Assembly: GCF_905475395.1 (NCBI RefSeq)
Contig: NC_058338.1
Span: forward strand, 44,799,935-44,863,934
Direction of reading: 5' to 3'
Length of the DNA: 64,000 nucleotides
From: Chrysoperla carnea
Taxonomy: Eukaryota; Arthropoda; Insecta; Neuroptera; Chrysopidae
Below are positions 48,701-60,790 of this stretch, in pieces (position 1 is the first letter of the stretch; each line of letters starts with the position of its first letter). The position numbers and the translations under genes are program-made. The notes under the pieces are model-generated. The model was not told the DNA's origin. It worked only from the letters and a program-made list of their open reading frames with translations, and did not search any database.

Positions 48701-49774
48701 TCGAGAGTAAAACAAATTAACAAGCTTTTAAATATTAGCAAAAAACACAGTGTTCGAATAAAAATAAGAATGCTAGTAGATTCCTCTACCTCATATTTTT
48801 ATTTGTACCGCATGACTCAAAATTATATTTTATTTTAAATTTGCTCAAAAAAAAAATTAAAATAATATAAAAAATTATTAAAAAAATGATATAAAAAAAC
48901 ACTTAAATGTTAAAAATAATGTTATTCGACGTTTACTAAAAAAAGTGTGAAAAATGATGAAAAAAATCACAAAAAATAGATACAATAAATACAATTAATT
49001 GTAGTGCATTTATAGACGCTTATTTTTATATGTAAATTTTAAAAATTAAAAAAAAAAAGAAAATATATCGATAATGAGTTGGATAATTGGTAAAATGGGA
49101 CATGGATTACTCTATTAATGAATGTTTGCATTGAATTTCATTCCTTTATTAAAACGTTATTTATTAAAAAAAAAAAAAAAAAACATATATAAAATTTTAT
49201 TGTAAAATCTATTGTAACTATTTCTAATAGTATTTGGAAAGTAAATAACGCTTGTATAAAGCCCCTTCGGAAACAATCTGAGTATTTTTATAGAATATTG
49301 CAGATATTATTTATAGCAAAATGTTTTGTCTAAAAAGTCTGAAAGATTAATTCATCCGTATCTCCCCACATTTTCTTTATCAAATCTTAATATTCTTTGT
49401 GGGTATATATCGAAATTTTCACTATTCTTTAATATTTTCAAAACAATAATTTCTGTTACAGGCCAATCTAAAAAGGAAATAAATTAAAATTTCGCTTTCT
49501 ATTAAATAATAAAATACCAAAAAGTCTTTAAAACAAAACTCAGCACACCGACTCTCGCATGAGGCTGATTTCTCAGGATAAATTAGTTTTTAGGGCAGTC
49601 TGGATTAGAAGATAGATTAAACACTATATTCTCACAAACCTTAGGAAATAGACTAACTTTGACTTCCTGGTGTTACATAAAGTGAAATCTCACACGATAA
49701 TTTTTTATTTTCCTTTCAAGAACCCGAATATGTTTCTAGATACAAATAGATATATTTGCTACAGCACTGTCAAC
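45773..49774 (+). other. Alk 3' flank, including probable 3' UTR
   Basis: Very AT-rich with many A-runs and no recognisable gene. The open frames at 46432-46689, 47534-47746 and 48003-48191 are Lys/Phe/Asn-rich products of base composition. The Alk 3' UTR must begin here, but with several possible AATAAA-type signals (for example near 48254 and 48371) its end cannot be fixed. Confidence 0.4.
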
Positions 49775-49990
49775 TTGTAGCCTAATTGATTAGAGTCTCA
49801 TTCTTAACGCCAGAAGTTGTGGTTTCAATCAATCCTTGCTCGGATGTACTTTTCCTCATAAGTAAAAGTGATGTCAAAAGCATAAAAGTTTTTTTAAAGA
49901 TTGACCCTTTAAAAAATTTAACTAAAGATTGGGCATGGCATCTAGAAATTACTTCTGCTAAGACGGATAAGCTCTACTTTTAGAACTTGA
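49775..49990 (+). repeat. Degenerate tRNA-derived SINE relic
   Basis: 'gtagcctaattgattagagt' resembles a tRNA A box and 'gtggtttcaatcaatccttg' a decayed B box about 40 bp later, a normal tRNA-type spacing. No tail or target-site duplication was identified. It differs from the Leu/Ser-like SINE at 8189. Confidence 0.35.
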
Positions 49991-51010
49991 ATTCTTTTCC
50001 GACAAATATTTTTATAAAAATACGAATTTAAGGTTACAGGGTATTTTTATCAACAAAAACTGAATCTTAAGAAATTTTACAATAAACAATTGTGATATCG
50101 TCCGAGATTAATAAAGTACATGCATGACTCCTTAAGTCAAATAACTTAAAAAGTGAGTTTACCGAGAAAAATGTTTCAAACAAAAGTTGATAAATTCGAA
50201 TTATGTTATCTTTATGTATCGTCAGTTGCTTGCTTTTGTCAAGTATTTTGTCAAGTACTAACCTGTATTAACACAAGACCCTAATTAAGCACTAAGTCAG
50301 TAACTTTAGTAAGTTCAAAACTATTAAGAAATAGTTAAAACAGATCATTAAAAAAATTATTTGTTTATGGAAAAAAAAAGAAATTATTTATTTAAAAAAT
50401 TCAATTGATTGAAAGAGAGATGTTATTAATTTATATTAATCATATTATATTATCTACCTAATTATTATCTAATAAAATATATTTAAGTACTGGCATTTAA
50501 AAATAAATAAAGAAAAACTTGAAAAAATACATATTATTTAAAAAAAATAATAAACAATAATAATCTTGAAGTCCAAATATTAATTGTAAAAATATTTGTA
50601 CTTTCAATCTTTGTAGAGTGAATATTAAATAATTCATTTTTGAATGGATGTAATGTATATTACAAAATAAGAAAAATACACAATTAAATATTGTTAATTA
50701 TCATTGTTTTATTTTTTATCGAAAATCGAAATTTTGTGCGTCGTAGTTTATGAAAGGCATCAAATAGACGAGCACATAAGCTTGCACTCGTTAGGAAATA
50801 TTTTCGTATTAGATTCTTCCACCTACACGTTCGGTTGATAAGACTAAGGATGAAGAGTTTTTCGAGCGATAATATGGTCTTAATATTTTATACCCCGTAC
50901 CTATACATGAAACGATTCTATCAGTTTGACTTTATTTCGGGTCGAATAAAGATTTGGGAGGAGGGTATGTTTTTACGATTTTCAAGGGGATGCAATGAAA
51001 AAGTTTTCCA
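49991..51010. other. Intergenic DNA with no gene seen
   Basis: AT-rich. The frame at 50835-51065 overlaps text related to the loop of the foldback element at 42682-43171 and is not treated as a gene. Confidence 0.35.
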
Positions 51011-51364
51011 AAAGTATGACCCAAATTTAGTAGGATTACATACTTGGTTTAACAAAATTGGATAAAATTTGAATGTGATAGAGCAAAATTAAATTTTTTG
51101 GATTCTCATGAAGTTAACAAATCGATTTTTTTGATAACACAGGCAAATTTGATCCGATCTTATTGGAATTTTTTTCGTAACCCACTAATTGTGGGTCATT
51201 CTTTTCTGCTGTGATGTTAATTTTATACTAGCTATCATTTATGTGCTTAAATCCGGGACCAGGACTCCACATTCTTGAACCAATTAAAACTAGTAAATTT
51301 TGATCACAAATTTAAAAAGTATGACCCAAATTTAGTAGGATTACATACTTGGTTTATCAAAATT
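51011..51364 (+). repeat. Direct duplication of ~50 bp
   Basis: The text 'aaaagtatgacccaaattta', 'gtaggattacatacttggtt' is present at 51011-51061 and again at 51314-51364 with only one or two changes. They are separated by ~250 bp and could be the ends or subrepeats of a decayed element. Confidence 0.6.
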
Positions 51365-51901
51365 GCCAATATGATACTTTTTGATACTTTTTAATGAACA
51401 GCGAATATATAAATAATAATTACAATTTTAATCCAATTTTGTTTGTATTACTCTGTAATATTTACTTTATTTATTATCAACAAAATTTCGATTTTGGAAG
51501 TTAATGAGTTCCTTATACAAAATACACCAGTATCATTTAGGAGAGTATTGAGTTGCATGTTTTTCTTGGAAACGTAGAGAGAATTCAATACTTTAATTTG
51601 ATACTCATGATCAGTTGAATAAATTTAAAAAGTTTATCAATTAAATGACACGATTATGGCGACTCTCCCCCATTTTGCCTTTACTCTTATGTTTAATACT
51701 ATCAGTATACGAATTTTTATCAAAATCGTTAGATCCGATCCCGATATATATAAGGCGCAACATAAATACTATATACCCTCGTTACGGCCCTGGTAAATTA
51801 AATGCGGTATGTGTATGTATATATATCAAGGAGTCCAGGTGCTTTATATTATAACTTTTATAGTGTCAGTGTTTCGAAGATACTCTGTATGTACACGTGT
51901 A

Positions 51902-52216
51902 ATATACCATGTGTGTTTGTACCATCTAGGCATATACATATCTGTAGTATGACAGATTACATAAGAGAGAGGTATTATATACAAGTGTTGTAAGACTACA
52001 GATACGATACAACAGATCTTCTGTTGTATGCATGCAGAGAGTGGGAGTTTTGTGTATACAAATATTAACAAATAAAACTCCCACTCTCCAAGCGTCTTCC
52101 AACTAATGTTCAATACATGTATATAATACCTCTCGCTTAGATGCATTACCAAACGGATGTATTCCGTCATACTACAGATATGTATATGCCTAGATGGTAC
52201 AAACACACATGGTATA
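51902..52216. mobile_element. Long-TIR hairpin MITE, family A relative, copy 3
   Basis: The ends are almost perfect inverted repeats of ~110 bp: 'ataccatgtgtgtttgtacc', 'atctaggcatatacatatct', 'gtagtatgacag' on the left and their reverse complements on the right. The centre holds 'gagagtgggagttttgtg' and its inverse 'aaaactcccactctccaagc'. The core matches family A (6335-6657, 25597-25917) but the outermost ends differ. High arm identity suggests a recent insertion. Confidence 0.8.
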
Positions 52217-52469
52217 TGTATAAACAAATGGCGCACTATTGACCACATCGATTGCACTTATTTTTTACAACCCTTGAGCCAATATTATTCATGTATATAG
52301 ATAATAACATTTTAGAAGTATAATAGGGAAGGATATTCGGATTATAATTTCATTCCAAATTTAGAAACGTGGAATGCCCAAATCCGACACCGTTAATTAC
52401 TTATAAAAAAAATGTATAAACAAATGCAATTTTTCGTATTTCCAGTTTGCGTTTCTAACCTAATTTGCG

Positions 52470-53050
52470 CCCCCACGGGTAAACAGTGATGTTAACGAAA
52501 AAATGTTTCAAACAAAACTTGTTTATTTTTTTATATTTTATACATTTAAACTTTTGTTCTACCTCTAACGGTTTAAAAGATGGGTTCTACGGATCCAAGA
52601 CCCAATTGACCTATATTGCTCATTTACGAACTTGACCTTCCTTTTTACGTCCTAAACATGCTGTAAAAATTTCAGGTTGATATCTCTTAAAAAAGAAGAT
52701 GCACAATTAAAAAACTATTTGCAAAAAACTCACATTTACAAAAAGAAACTCGTGAACAAAATTTTTACTTTGAACGCGAATAACTTTTTTACTATCAATC
52801 GTAGCGTGTACTTTGAAATAAAGATAAAACGCAAACAAGTCAAAGGATATCAAAATCATCAAATTTGAATCAATAGAACGCAAGATATAGGCCAAAACGT
52901 AAAAAAAGTCACTTTCCAAGATGGCGGCAAAAGGGTTAATTTTCCGAATAGGCAAAATCAGTTTTAAAGTCTCAAAACAACCTCCTTTATTGAAGAATGA
53001 ATAAAAACCTAGCGCCAAAACTTTTGGATCAATCCGTAAATGCATTAGAC
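52470..53050 (-). repeat. Dispersed repeat family E, inverted copy
   Basis: 'cacgggtaaacagtgatgtt', 'caagacccaattgacctata' and 'catttacgaacttgacctt' are the reverse complement of the copy at 3548-3768. Downstream text to ~53040 ('tatctcttaaaaaagaagat', 'ccaagatggcggcaaaaggg') appears to continue the same element. The 112-codon minus-strand frame at 52707-53045 lies wholly within it. Confidence 0.55.
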
Positions 53051-53090
53051 TATAACGTATATTACGAATTCCCTGTTATTATAGTATAGT

Positions 53091-53103
53091 GTTGCTAGGT
53101 AAC
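53091..53103 (+). promoter_or_regulatory. RFX X-box motif upstream of B9D2-tectonic
   Basis: GTTGCTAGGTAAC fits the X-box consensus RYYNYY-N(1-3)-RRNRAC with a 1-bp spacer at every constrained position. It is an imperfect inverted repeat (GTTGC/GTAAC). RFX factors use this site to drive ciliary genes, and it lies 185 bp before the B9D2 start codon, the usual distance. A TATA-like 'gtatataaaa' follows at 53105. Binding is inferred, not shown. Confidence 0.7.
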
Positions 53104-53288
53104 CGTATATAAAATGAAAACAATAACAAATTATTTAAGTATATTATTTTAAATTAGTAGTCGTTAATGACCTCGCTGTTAAAAAGCGACTTTAAATAAA
53201 TAAATAATAATAATATTTTAAATTACCAAAAGAGAAGTGATAAACTTATAACAGTGTGCTTACAATGAGTTAAAAGAGTTAACGATCA

Positions 53289-54838
53289 ATGGGTGAAGTA
53301 CATATTATTGGACAAATTTGTGGAGCATATCAATTTTTAGAAACAAATTTATTTTGTAAATGGTCTATAGAAACTGGTAAGTGATCTTTAATACTTTGTA
53401 GGAACAATTTTTATGATGCGAAATATTTTAAACATATTTAATAGGATCTGGATGGAAATTGTTATCGGGTCCAATACAAGGACAAACATCTGTTAGTCGA
53501 TCAAATTATAGAAAAGCTAGTTATTGGGGATATCCAATTGATGTACATTTTGTATCAAAAACTATAAAAGGTATGATTGGAAAAATTCGTATATTTTAGT
53601 ATAGAAGCATTATATGACACAAGTTCATACTAACGGGGATCTTAGTCGAACATCATGGGTTCTTGAGAAATATGTAAAAAGGGAATAAAAGGCGGTTTAA
53701 CGTAACTAGACCCTGAGAAAAACAAAGACACGCCTTTATCACTTAGCGGCCACCCTTAAAATTAGGGTAAAACCTCAAACAAATAAAATGGAGAGCATAC
53801 TGGCAACGTAAAAAAAATTTCCTCGACTAGGGTAGAATAATTGTTCAAGCCAGAATTTTAAATTTCGCCTCAGAAAAAATGAAAAAGAAAATACAGTGAT
53901 AGGAAAAAAAAGACAAACCGAATTTCAGCTTTTTCGCCATTACTAGACTAATGCAAAAATTTTTTGGAAACAATATGCTTGGATCTCGGATTATAGAAAA
54001 GGCATATTGCATGGATTTGTTACAAACATTGAAGTGTCCCAAAGTTTAAGGTAGTTCTTTCTCTGCAATCCATTATAAAATTATTGGCTTATTACCCATT
54101 CTATTTTTACTGCTTACTGTAGAGCACACTACTACAATAAAATAAAATACAGTTAATACACACATACACCCCTCCATTTAAAATAATAATATAAATGTAA
54201 TATTTAATTTAATATTTTAGGGAAACTAAACGGTGAATAATTTTATTTTTTATGATTCTACGCTTCTCCTATGCTACGTGTGTTAAAAATGACATTTCTA
54301 ATTGCAATTATCTCATGTTAGGCGCATTAAATTGATTACTTATATTAAAAGTTTTGAGATTTCTTAACATTTTGTGGCGTGACCCAAATATCTTAAATTG
54401 TTAAATAAATATGCAACTTGTTTTACCTGTGAGTAATTTTACAATTTTTTTTTACAGGGTGGCCAAAAATCAATTTACATATCCATCATTTTGATTCCTA
54501 TGGACGTATACACTCATTTGGATACGGCCAATTACATCTACCTACATCTCCAGGTCATCACGAATTAACTTGTTATATTTGGCGACCCATAGGAACAATT
54601 TTTCAAAGAGTAATACAATTTTTCTTAGGTAATAAAACCATTATATCTTGGTGATAGGAATATATCAAACAAATGAAACAATAAATTTTTAGGTGGATCT
54701 CCACAATTATCGGATCCAAACAGTATTGGATCACCAACCGATCGTTATCAGTTAAACACAGAATCTATGGGAATAGTTAAATTAGAATTATATATTGTAT
54801 TTCGTAATTATCAAGAATTTGGGGTTGAATATAAATAA
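53289..54838 (+). CDS. B9d2: B9 domain-containing protein 2 (B9D2), 4 exons, 176 aa
   Basis: Transition-zone component of the MKS module at the base of cilia, where it works with B9D1, MKS1, tectonics and CC2D2A in gating membrane proteins. Exons 53289-53376, 53445-53570, 54458-54628 and 54693-54838 are all GT-AG and all phase 1. They give 176 residues, against 175 in human B9D2. The whole protein is one C2-like B9 domain. Recognisable segments: [38 protein letters not shown], the [13 protein letters not shown] strand, [40 protein letters not shown] and the C-terminal [11 protein letters not shown]. The start is the ATG giving the conserved N-terminus; a 2-codon uORF (53264-53272) precedes it. 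An X-box lies upstream, and tectonic starts 2 nt after the stop. Confidence 0.96.
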
Positions 54839-54839
54839 A
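54834..54839 (+). promoter_or_regulatory. AATAAA hexamer at the B9D2/tectonic junction
   Basis: AATAAA overlaps the B9D2 stop codon (54836-54838) and ends one base before the 2-nt gap is complete. If used, cleavage would fall inside tectonic exon 1 and give a B9D2-only mRNA, offering a choice between monocistronic and bicistronic transcripts. AATAAA is frequent by chance in this AT-rich DNA. Confidence 0.3.
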
Positions 54840-54840
54840 A

Positions 54841-57800
54841 ATGATGGTCTATTTTTTTATAATTATTGGATTCAAAATGGTCCAAAATTTGGAAGATATG
54901 ACAATAAACTCCACAGATTATAATGTTACGAATTCGTCATGCGACGAAGATAATTGTACAACTGTTGATCCACAAACTACAATTATCATAGAAAATACCG
55001 AACGTACTACACTAAATACCACGGAAATTCCAAATGTAACCACGACAATTAGTCCACAAAATGATACAAAATCACCAGTTTCGAATACGACAAAAAAAAA
55101 ACATTCTTTGTTTCGCCGAAAATCTTCCTGTGATTGTGATCTTATGGTAAGTTTTTTTAATTAATTTGAATTAAGAATGAATGAATATTTTTGAAAAAAA
55201 TATTTTTCTTATGATACGAATACTGGAAATTTTTTCGGGAGCTGAATTTTGGATTTTTTTTAATCGAAAATAGGTACGTTTTATATCTGAGACCGGTTGC
55301 GTTAACTAACGCGGATTAAATTTAATAGAATTAAATTAAATTTGCTACAACTCTTGCCTAAAACTTTTTCCATATTTTCGAGAAAATTGGAGGTAATAAT
55401 TTTGTTTACGTTTATGCAATACTGCCTGAGATGCAGGCAAAGATAATGAGAGATTCGAGTGTTTGAGGGCCTTAAACATAGAAATGAACTATAGGGTAAT
55501 TTTATCCATGTCCTCTGCGATTCTCTTTCAAATTAATGCAAATTCTGATTGATCTATATTATATGTTATTTTATGTTATTTTTTAACTTATAAATACTTT
55601 TTTTCTAGGATCAGTATTGTGATTTAAATTGTTGTTGCGACAGTGAATGCTCCGAAGAACATTTCAATTTATTTTCAAAATGCATGGAGCCGGTTTCAAA
55701 TCAAAAGTCGCGATTAAACTATTGTACCACAGAGAATTGGATATGGAAAAATAATACAGAAAGTAAAATAGAAATTACATCAAATGGGTTATTTTGTATT
55801 TATAAGGATAATTTACCGCCAACCGTATTTTATGGTCAATCATATGTAAGAAATGGTTTTTGTAACATTTATGTAAAAATATACGGCTAGTAAATGCTTC
55901 AACAAATTTTTCATATTGTAATAATGATTTGGAAAACAATTTTAATAAATCGAAAATTCATCGCATGCATGGGAAATTAAAAAATAACTTTAATTTCATA
56001 TTCAATCTGATTTAAACCTATTCAAGAATTTAAAATTGAATTAAAGGAAAGACATCGGAAACTAAATCATTCTAAAACAAACTAACCCAAAATTTTAAAT
56101 AGACTAAATAAACAAATAAAATTAGTTTCCATTTATTTCGATTCAAGTCCAATTTCACTAAATCTATGGGACTCATTCACGAAGGAAAAATTTCAAAGAT
56201 TAATTAGAGATTCTTTATTTTAGAAAATAAATAGCCCTAAAGAAATTTTAGATTTGACAAATAGAAACAATAAATGGGTAAGAAAAGGTTTGGAACAAAT
56301 ACCAAATGATATACAAATCATGTTAAAAGATAAATATCGGCATGGGTCATCAATTTTATGCGTTGAAAATGGAACTATCAACTTTTTAGGTAACCAAATT
56401 TTTTTTTTACTGGGAACTCTTTTACTTAAATATGCTAAATAGTGTATCAAATGCTAATTTTGAAAGGTCAAAATGTTAACAGCCTAATGTAGAGGCATCC
56501 CTGATAAAAAAATCCGATTCAATTTCGATTCAAATTTTTTTCCAATTGGATCCTAGTCATTCCTATTGGTTGAATTGAAAATTTCCGATTCATTAATCGG
56601 ACTTTTTTTATCAATGATACCTTTGTTCCTATTTTAACATATCTTTTCATTGTTTAAAGATGTTGAAATGAGAATAATTCACAAATGTTATTTAAAAAAT
56701 CGTACCCCGGCAGTGCAAACTAATCAAATTTATATACTTCAAATATTAAATGTTTTAATTTTTAGAATTACCAATAAATATCGTTACAAATGTTTGTAAT
56801 TCAAAAATAAAAATTTTATTTTTAAAAAACTTTCAATCTACATGTGATGTAAATTGCAATGCAAAAGATCAAACTATTTCATCGATATATTATCAGAAAA
56901 TTAAAAATAAATATTTAATTTCGTCTCCAGAATTATTTAATACAACATGGTTGGAAAATATGTCGGTAAAATCATTTTCTAGTATTTTTAATTTAAACGT
57001 AATATGGAAATTGAATTGAGAATTCGCTGATCCAAGTATGCCTTAAATATTAATAACGAATTTAGAAGCTTATATCTTATTGCTATTATCTCGCACATTC
57101 TCAAGAGAAAATAAATCACTTAAAATTCAAATGACGAAGAAAGTCACTGAATTTTCTATTTTAAGGGGGGGGGGGGGGGGGAAGATTTGCTATTTGAAAA
57201 TCACAATTGACAGGAACTGTAAGGTCCCGTTACTTTAGTCCTCAAAGTCTATTATTTCTATTACCATAGCTGCAAAAGTAACAAATTAGACTAAATTTAC
57301 ATAAGTGAGAACAAATTTTCTAGTTCAGTTAACACTCTCTTATCCTAAAATTGAACTTTATGTCGAATAAGAGTTCGCCGATTACTACACTCATAGTATA
57401 AGGTGCCTTAGTCCTTCGGGAGCTACAAGCGTCAGAAATTTCACACATACCTTCTCGAATTAGTGTCAAATTCGTTGAATTTTCCGAAAAAATGATTCAC
57501 GTTTTGCGGATACACATGTTCCGTATACCAATATCAACGTAAACTTATATGGCGTAAGCCCCTGAATTATGAGCATTTATTCAATAACACCCTGTACATA
57601 CTATAATGTTTGATTCTCCGATTGACTACCAGTGGATAGATAATTGGGTTGGCTTCAAATACAATTTTCAACTACCTATTATTGATTTCAAAAATTTTCA
57701 TTCTTTAAAAGAAAATGTCTTTCTTTTCTAGCAATGTCCAAAAAATATTTGTATTCCATTTACATCATACATATGTGATGATTACTTCAAGAATTGTTTC

Positions 57801-58877
57801 ACCTACAGTGAAAAAAATGTGACACGAGTCAAATTCGAATTAATTGTACATAAAATTAAATACGTAATTTTTTATAACGTGACTTTCGGCGGAATTACCA
57901 ATATGCGTGTCGAAATAACAGTGAAAAATCCAAAAATAATTGACAATCCATTTAAGCAACTGTATACAGTTAATTTTTTGGAAGAAAATAATACGGTAAT
58001 AGATTATTCAATAATGCGTAGTGGAAATCCAGGATATTTACAAGGATATCCAATTTTAATTGGTGAACTAAAAAGCTATGCATTATTAAATGAAACATAC
58101 TTACCAGAATTTGAAAAATTTATAAGTAAGATTGAAAAAAATTTCTTACTCTTACCACAAAATGTAAATGGTTTTTGTATTCGGGATGACTTTCATTACA
58201 CTACCGTTAAATTCGGGACAAATTTAAACTCAAAATGTAAGTTAAATGTTGACATAAATTATAAAAATACTTCAGAAATTTGTATGAAAATTCAAGAACA
58301 AATTTGGGAAATATGGACAATATATAACACAACCGCAAAAACCTTTAAGTACAATAAATACTTTGGAGTTTATGGAAATGCAAATCGTTCCAATCTAAAC
58401 GAATGGAAAACTGTTTTATATGACAACACACCTTTACTCACTCAACAAAATACTGATTCAGGGGAAATAAAATGTTTTTCATTAGTTACAACATTACAAA
58501 TAGAAATTTTATACGAACGTATACCGCAGAAAATGGACACAAAACGTAGTGTAAAAATTTTAGCAATTTATTATAATTTTTTAACAACGGAAGACTATGA
58601 AATGAAACAAATCAAGAGTGGAGGAAATATTCATATTGAATTAAAATCAAATGTAATGTTTTACGATTTAACTAATTATCATTACGATCAATTGAAATTT
58701 GCTTCAGCACCAACATTTGATTTACATTTACCAAATGATTTTTTCTATCCATTTTTATTAAATTCTGGACATCGAATCTTCACTAATCAAATATTTATTA
58801 TTTATTATTTGGCAATAGCTTGTTCAATACCAAATATTCATAAAAATTATTTTTGTACTACTAAATTGATAGAATAA
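54841..58877 (+). CDS. Tctn: Tectonic, 5 exons, 684 aa
   Basis: Secreted or membrane-tethered MKS/transition-zone protein, partner of B9 proteins. Exons: 54841-55146, 55609-55845, 56224-56389, 56766-56965, 57732-58877; frames join exactly. The N-terminus MMVYFFIIIGFKM is a short hydrophobic leader, followed by a Thr/Asn-rich region. The tectonic Cys motif spans exons 1-2: CDCDLMDQYCDLNCCCDSEC (residues ~99-118). The hallmark RSGNPGYLQGYPILIG lies in exon 5. A weakly hydrophobic C-terminus (QIFIIYYLAIAC) may act as membrane anchor. The start cannot lie upstream in unspliced RNA: a stop in this frame sits at 54832-54834 and the B9D2 stop is 2 nt before the ATG. Lys/Asn/Phe-rich and fast evolving. 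Insects usually have a single tectonic. Confidence 0.92.
57165..57181 (+). repeat. 17-bp poly-G run in tectonic intron 4
   Basis: Seventeen consecutive G, exceptional in sequence this AT-rich. It lies in the 766-bp intron 56966-57731. It may be a real G tract or have an assembly length error. Confidence 0.95.
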
Positions 58878-58878
58878 A
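58873..58878 (+). terminator. AATAAA overlapping the tectonic stop codon
   Basis: The poly(A) hexamer AATAAA includes the TAA stop at 58875-58877. If it is the signal used, the 3' UTR would be only ~10-30 nt. Later AT-rich sequence offers alternatives. Confidence 0.35.
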
Positions 58879-60790
58879 CCTTTTTTAAAATTATTTATGT
58901 CGTAAGTTTTAAATTCCAAATTGGAGTGAATGACCAACATTATTTTCATAGATTTAACCAAGTTTTTTAAATGCAATTTAACCATGAAGAATGTTAAATA
59001 ATTTGTGCCCTTGTCTATTTTGGACTGTAAACAAATAGCATTTGGGCGCTAAAAAATCGAAAATTATGCCAAAGGATTTTTATGGCCCCTGTATATATGA
59101 TATATGATAAATATATCAAGAATTAATAATTTTAGCCCCAAGTTTGTAACGGTTTTGGTATAGGTTCATAAATCACCAAATTAGTCCATTTCCGTTTGTC
59201 CTTCCGTCTGTCAGCACGATACCTCAAAAACGAAAAGAGATATCGAACTGAAATTTGTATTGCGAGCTGAGGACGTCAAAAATGAGGCAGAGTTAATCTA
59301 TTGGGCCTTAAATGCAATAAATGTTCCTTAAAAAAAATAAACACTTTTCAAACAAAAGTTTTCAAACAAATATGTCATTGTGTTCCCGTAAATTAGGGCA
59401 ACACGTTGGTGTCCTTTTTCTCCACAACTATAAAAAATATAGAGAGTTGAAAATTTGTAGGTGGCTTCAACTAGTAAGTCTTGTTAAAGATGGAAAAAAA
59501 ACTATAACAATTGGCCGAGAAAAGCCCGCCATTAGAGGTTGGTTTTTTAAACCTTGTAATTTATTAAAAATACTGCAAACATTGATTATTAATACAGTCA
59601 ATTGTTAATTTTCACTTGTTTTTGTTTAAAATGGCACAAAAAACACAAAATTATATTTTATTAAAAAAACTATTTTTAAGCTGTTGCAGGTTCTGGCTTT
59701 TTTACTCTTCAAGGACTTCTAGGTTTTTACTCTTCATCTGTTTTATTTAACGCTGAATTTTCGAGAATGTTAACATGTCCAAATGATATTTGCTTATAGT
59801 TCTTAATTCTTTCTGAATATCTTATCATACCAAAATTCATAGAAAAAATGGGTAAATTCATCGAAATATAAGCATCGGGTCCGTTTACAATCAATAATTT
59901 CAGAAAGTTTGTTCAAAAGTTATTTTTCATGTTGAAAGCTCAAGGTTATAAACGTTAGTATAAACGCTTAAATAGACTTTTGCTCACAGTGCCACTATTG
60001 GCCAGCCTAATACCCTTGCAGACAAACCCGTTTGAAGTGTTCCTTTTGAAGTTAAAAACTTTCTGGACAGCGAAAACAGCGAAAAAATAAAGGCGACAGG
60101 TTGTAAATAAACTACAACAGTTTGTACGTGTTTATTCGCACAAAGACAAACAGCTAAATTGCCAATTTTTGTCCAATAATAACTGTGCCAAATTTACTTG
60201 TCACGTGAAAATGGTAATTGAGTCAATTATTTATAGTCGTTATTTATTACTGAATGCAATCACAGTATACAATATTGTATTAGCTGGATCGAAGCTTAAC
60301 GAAAAGATTATAATCCATTATATTTAAATGCAAAATAAAATGAAATATTTGTATTTTTCGTAAAATTATATTGATTTGCGATTTTACATTCGAGCTTATG
60401 GTCGTAAATATAAATAACATAATTTTACACTATATTCAAACACTTTTTTTTATTTTACACCTATGATTTATAAACTTCAACTTTTTGAGATAAATGGATA
60501 TAGTTTGCTCTTTTCTTGAAATAATACTTTTTGAAACTTAATATCTAAAGAATTTTTTTAACTAAAATTATCAAGAGCACTGGTAGTAATCACAGATTTA
60601 CAGAGGATTACACATTTCACATTTTGGGAGGTCAGCAAATTGAAGATCTTATTATTTCAAGACGTATTAATTTTATTTAATTTTTATTTATAAATGCGAA
60701 AGTTAATTAACCTAGTTAATTTAAACTTAAAATTAAATATTATTTTAATTTGTATATGCATTATTTTTTTCAAAATAAAAATTTCGTAAT
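58878..60790. other. Convergent intergenic region between tectonic and FAM98
   Basis: About 2 kb between two genes pointing at each other. It holds the family E copy at 59080-59560 and otherwise AT-rich sequence with no gene. The 95-codon frame at 59321-59608 lies almost wholly within the repeat. Confidence 0.6.
59080..59560 (+). repeat. Dispersed repeat family E copy
   Basis: Reads 'tatatatgatatatgataaa', 'aagtttgtaacggttttggt', 'ctgtcagcacgatacctcaa', 'aaacgaaaagagatatcgaa', then 'aaataaacacttttcaaaca' and 'gtaggtggcttcaactagta'. The reverse complement of the first half is at 63430-63640. Related text is at 39890-40260, and the second half resembles 30650-31230. Confidence 0.6.

Noticed and set aside
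52707-53045. 112-codon minus-strand open frame
   Set aside because: It falls entirely in a family E repeat region; composition is Phe/Leu/Ile-rich with no motif.
54838-54841. A B9D2-tectonic fusion protein by stop readthrough
   Set aside because: The two reading frames are offset and a stop in the tectonic frame lies at 54832-54834, so readthrough alone cannot join them.
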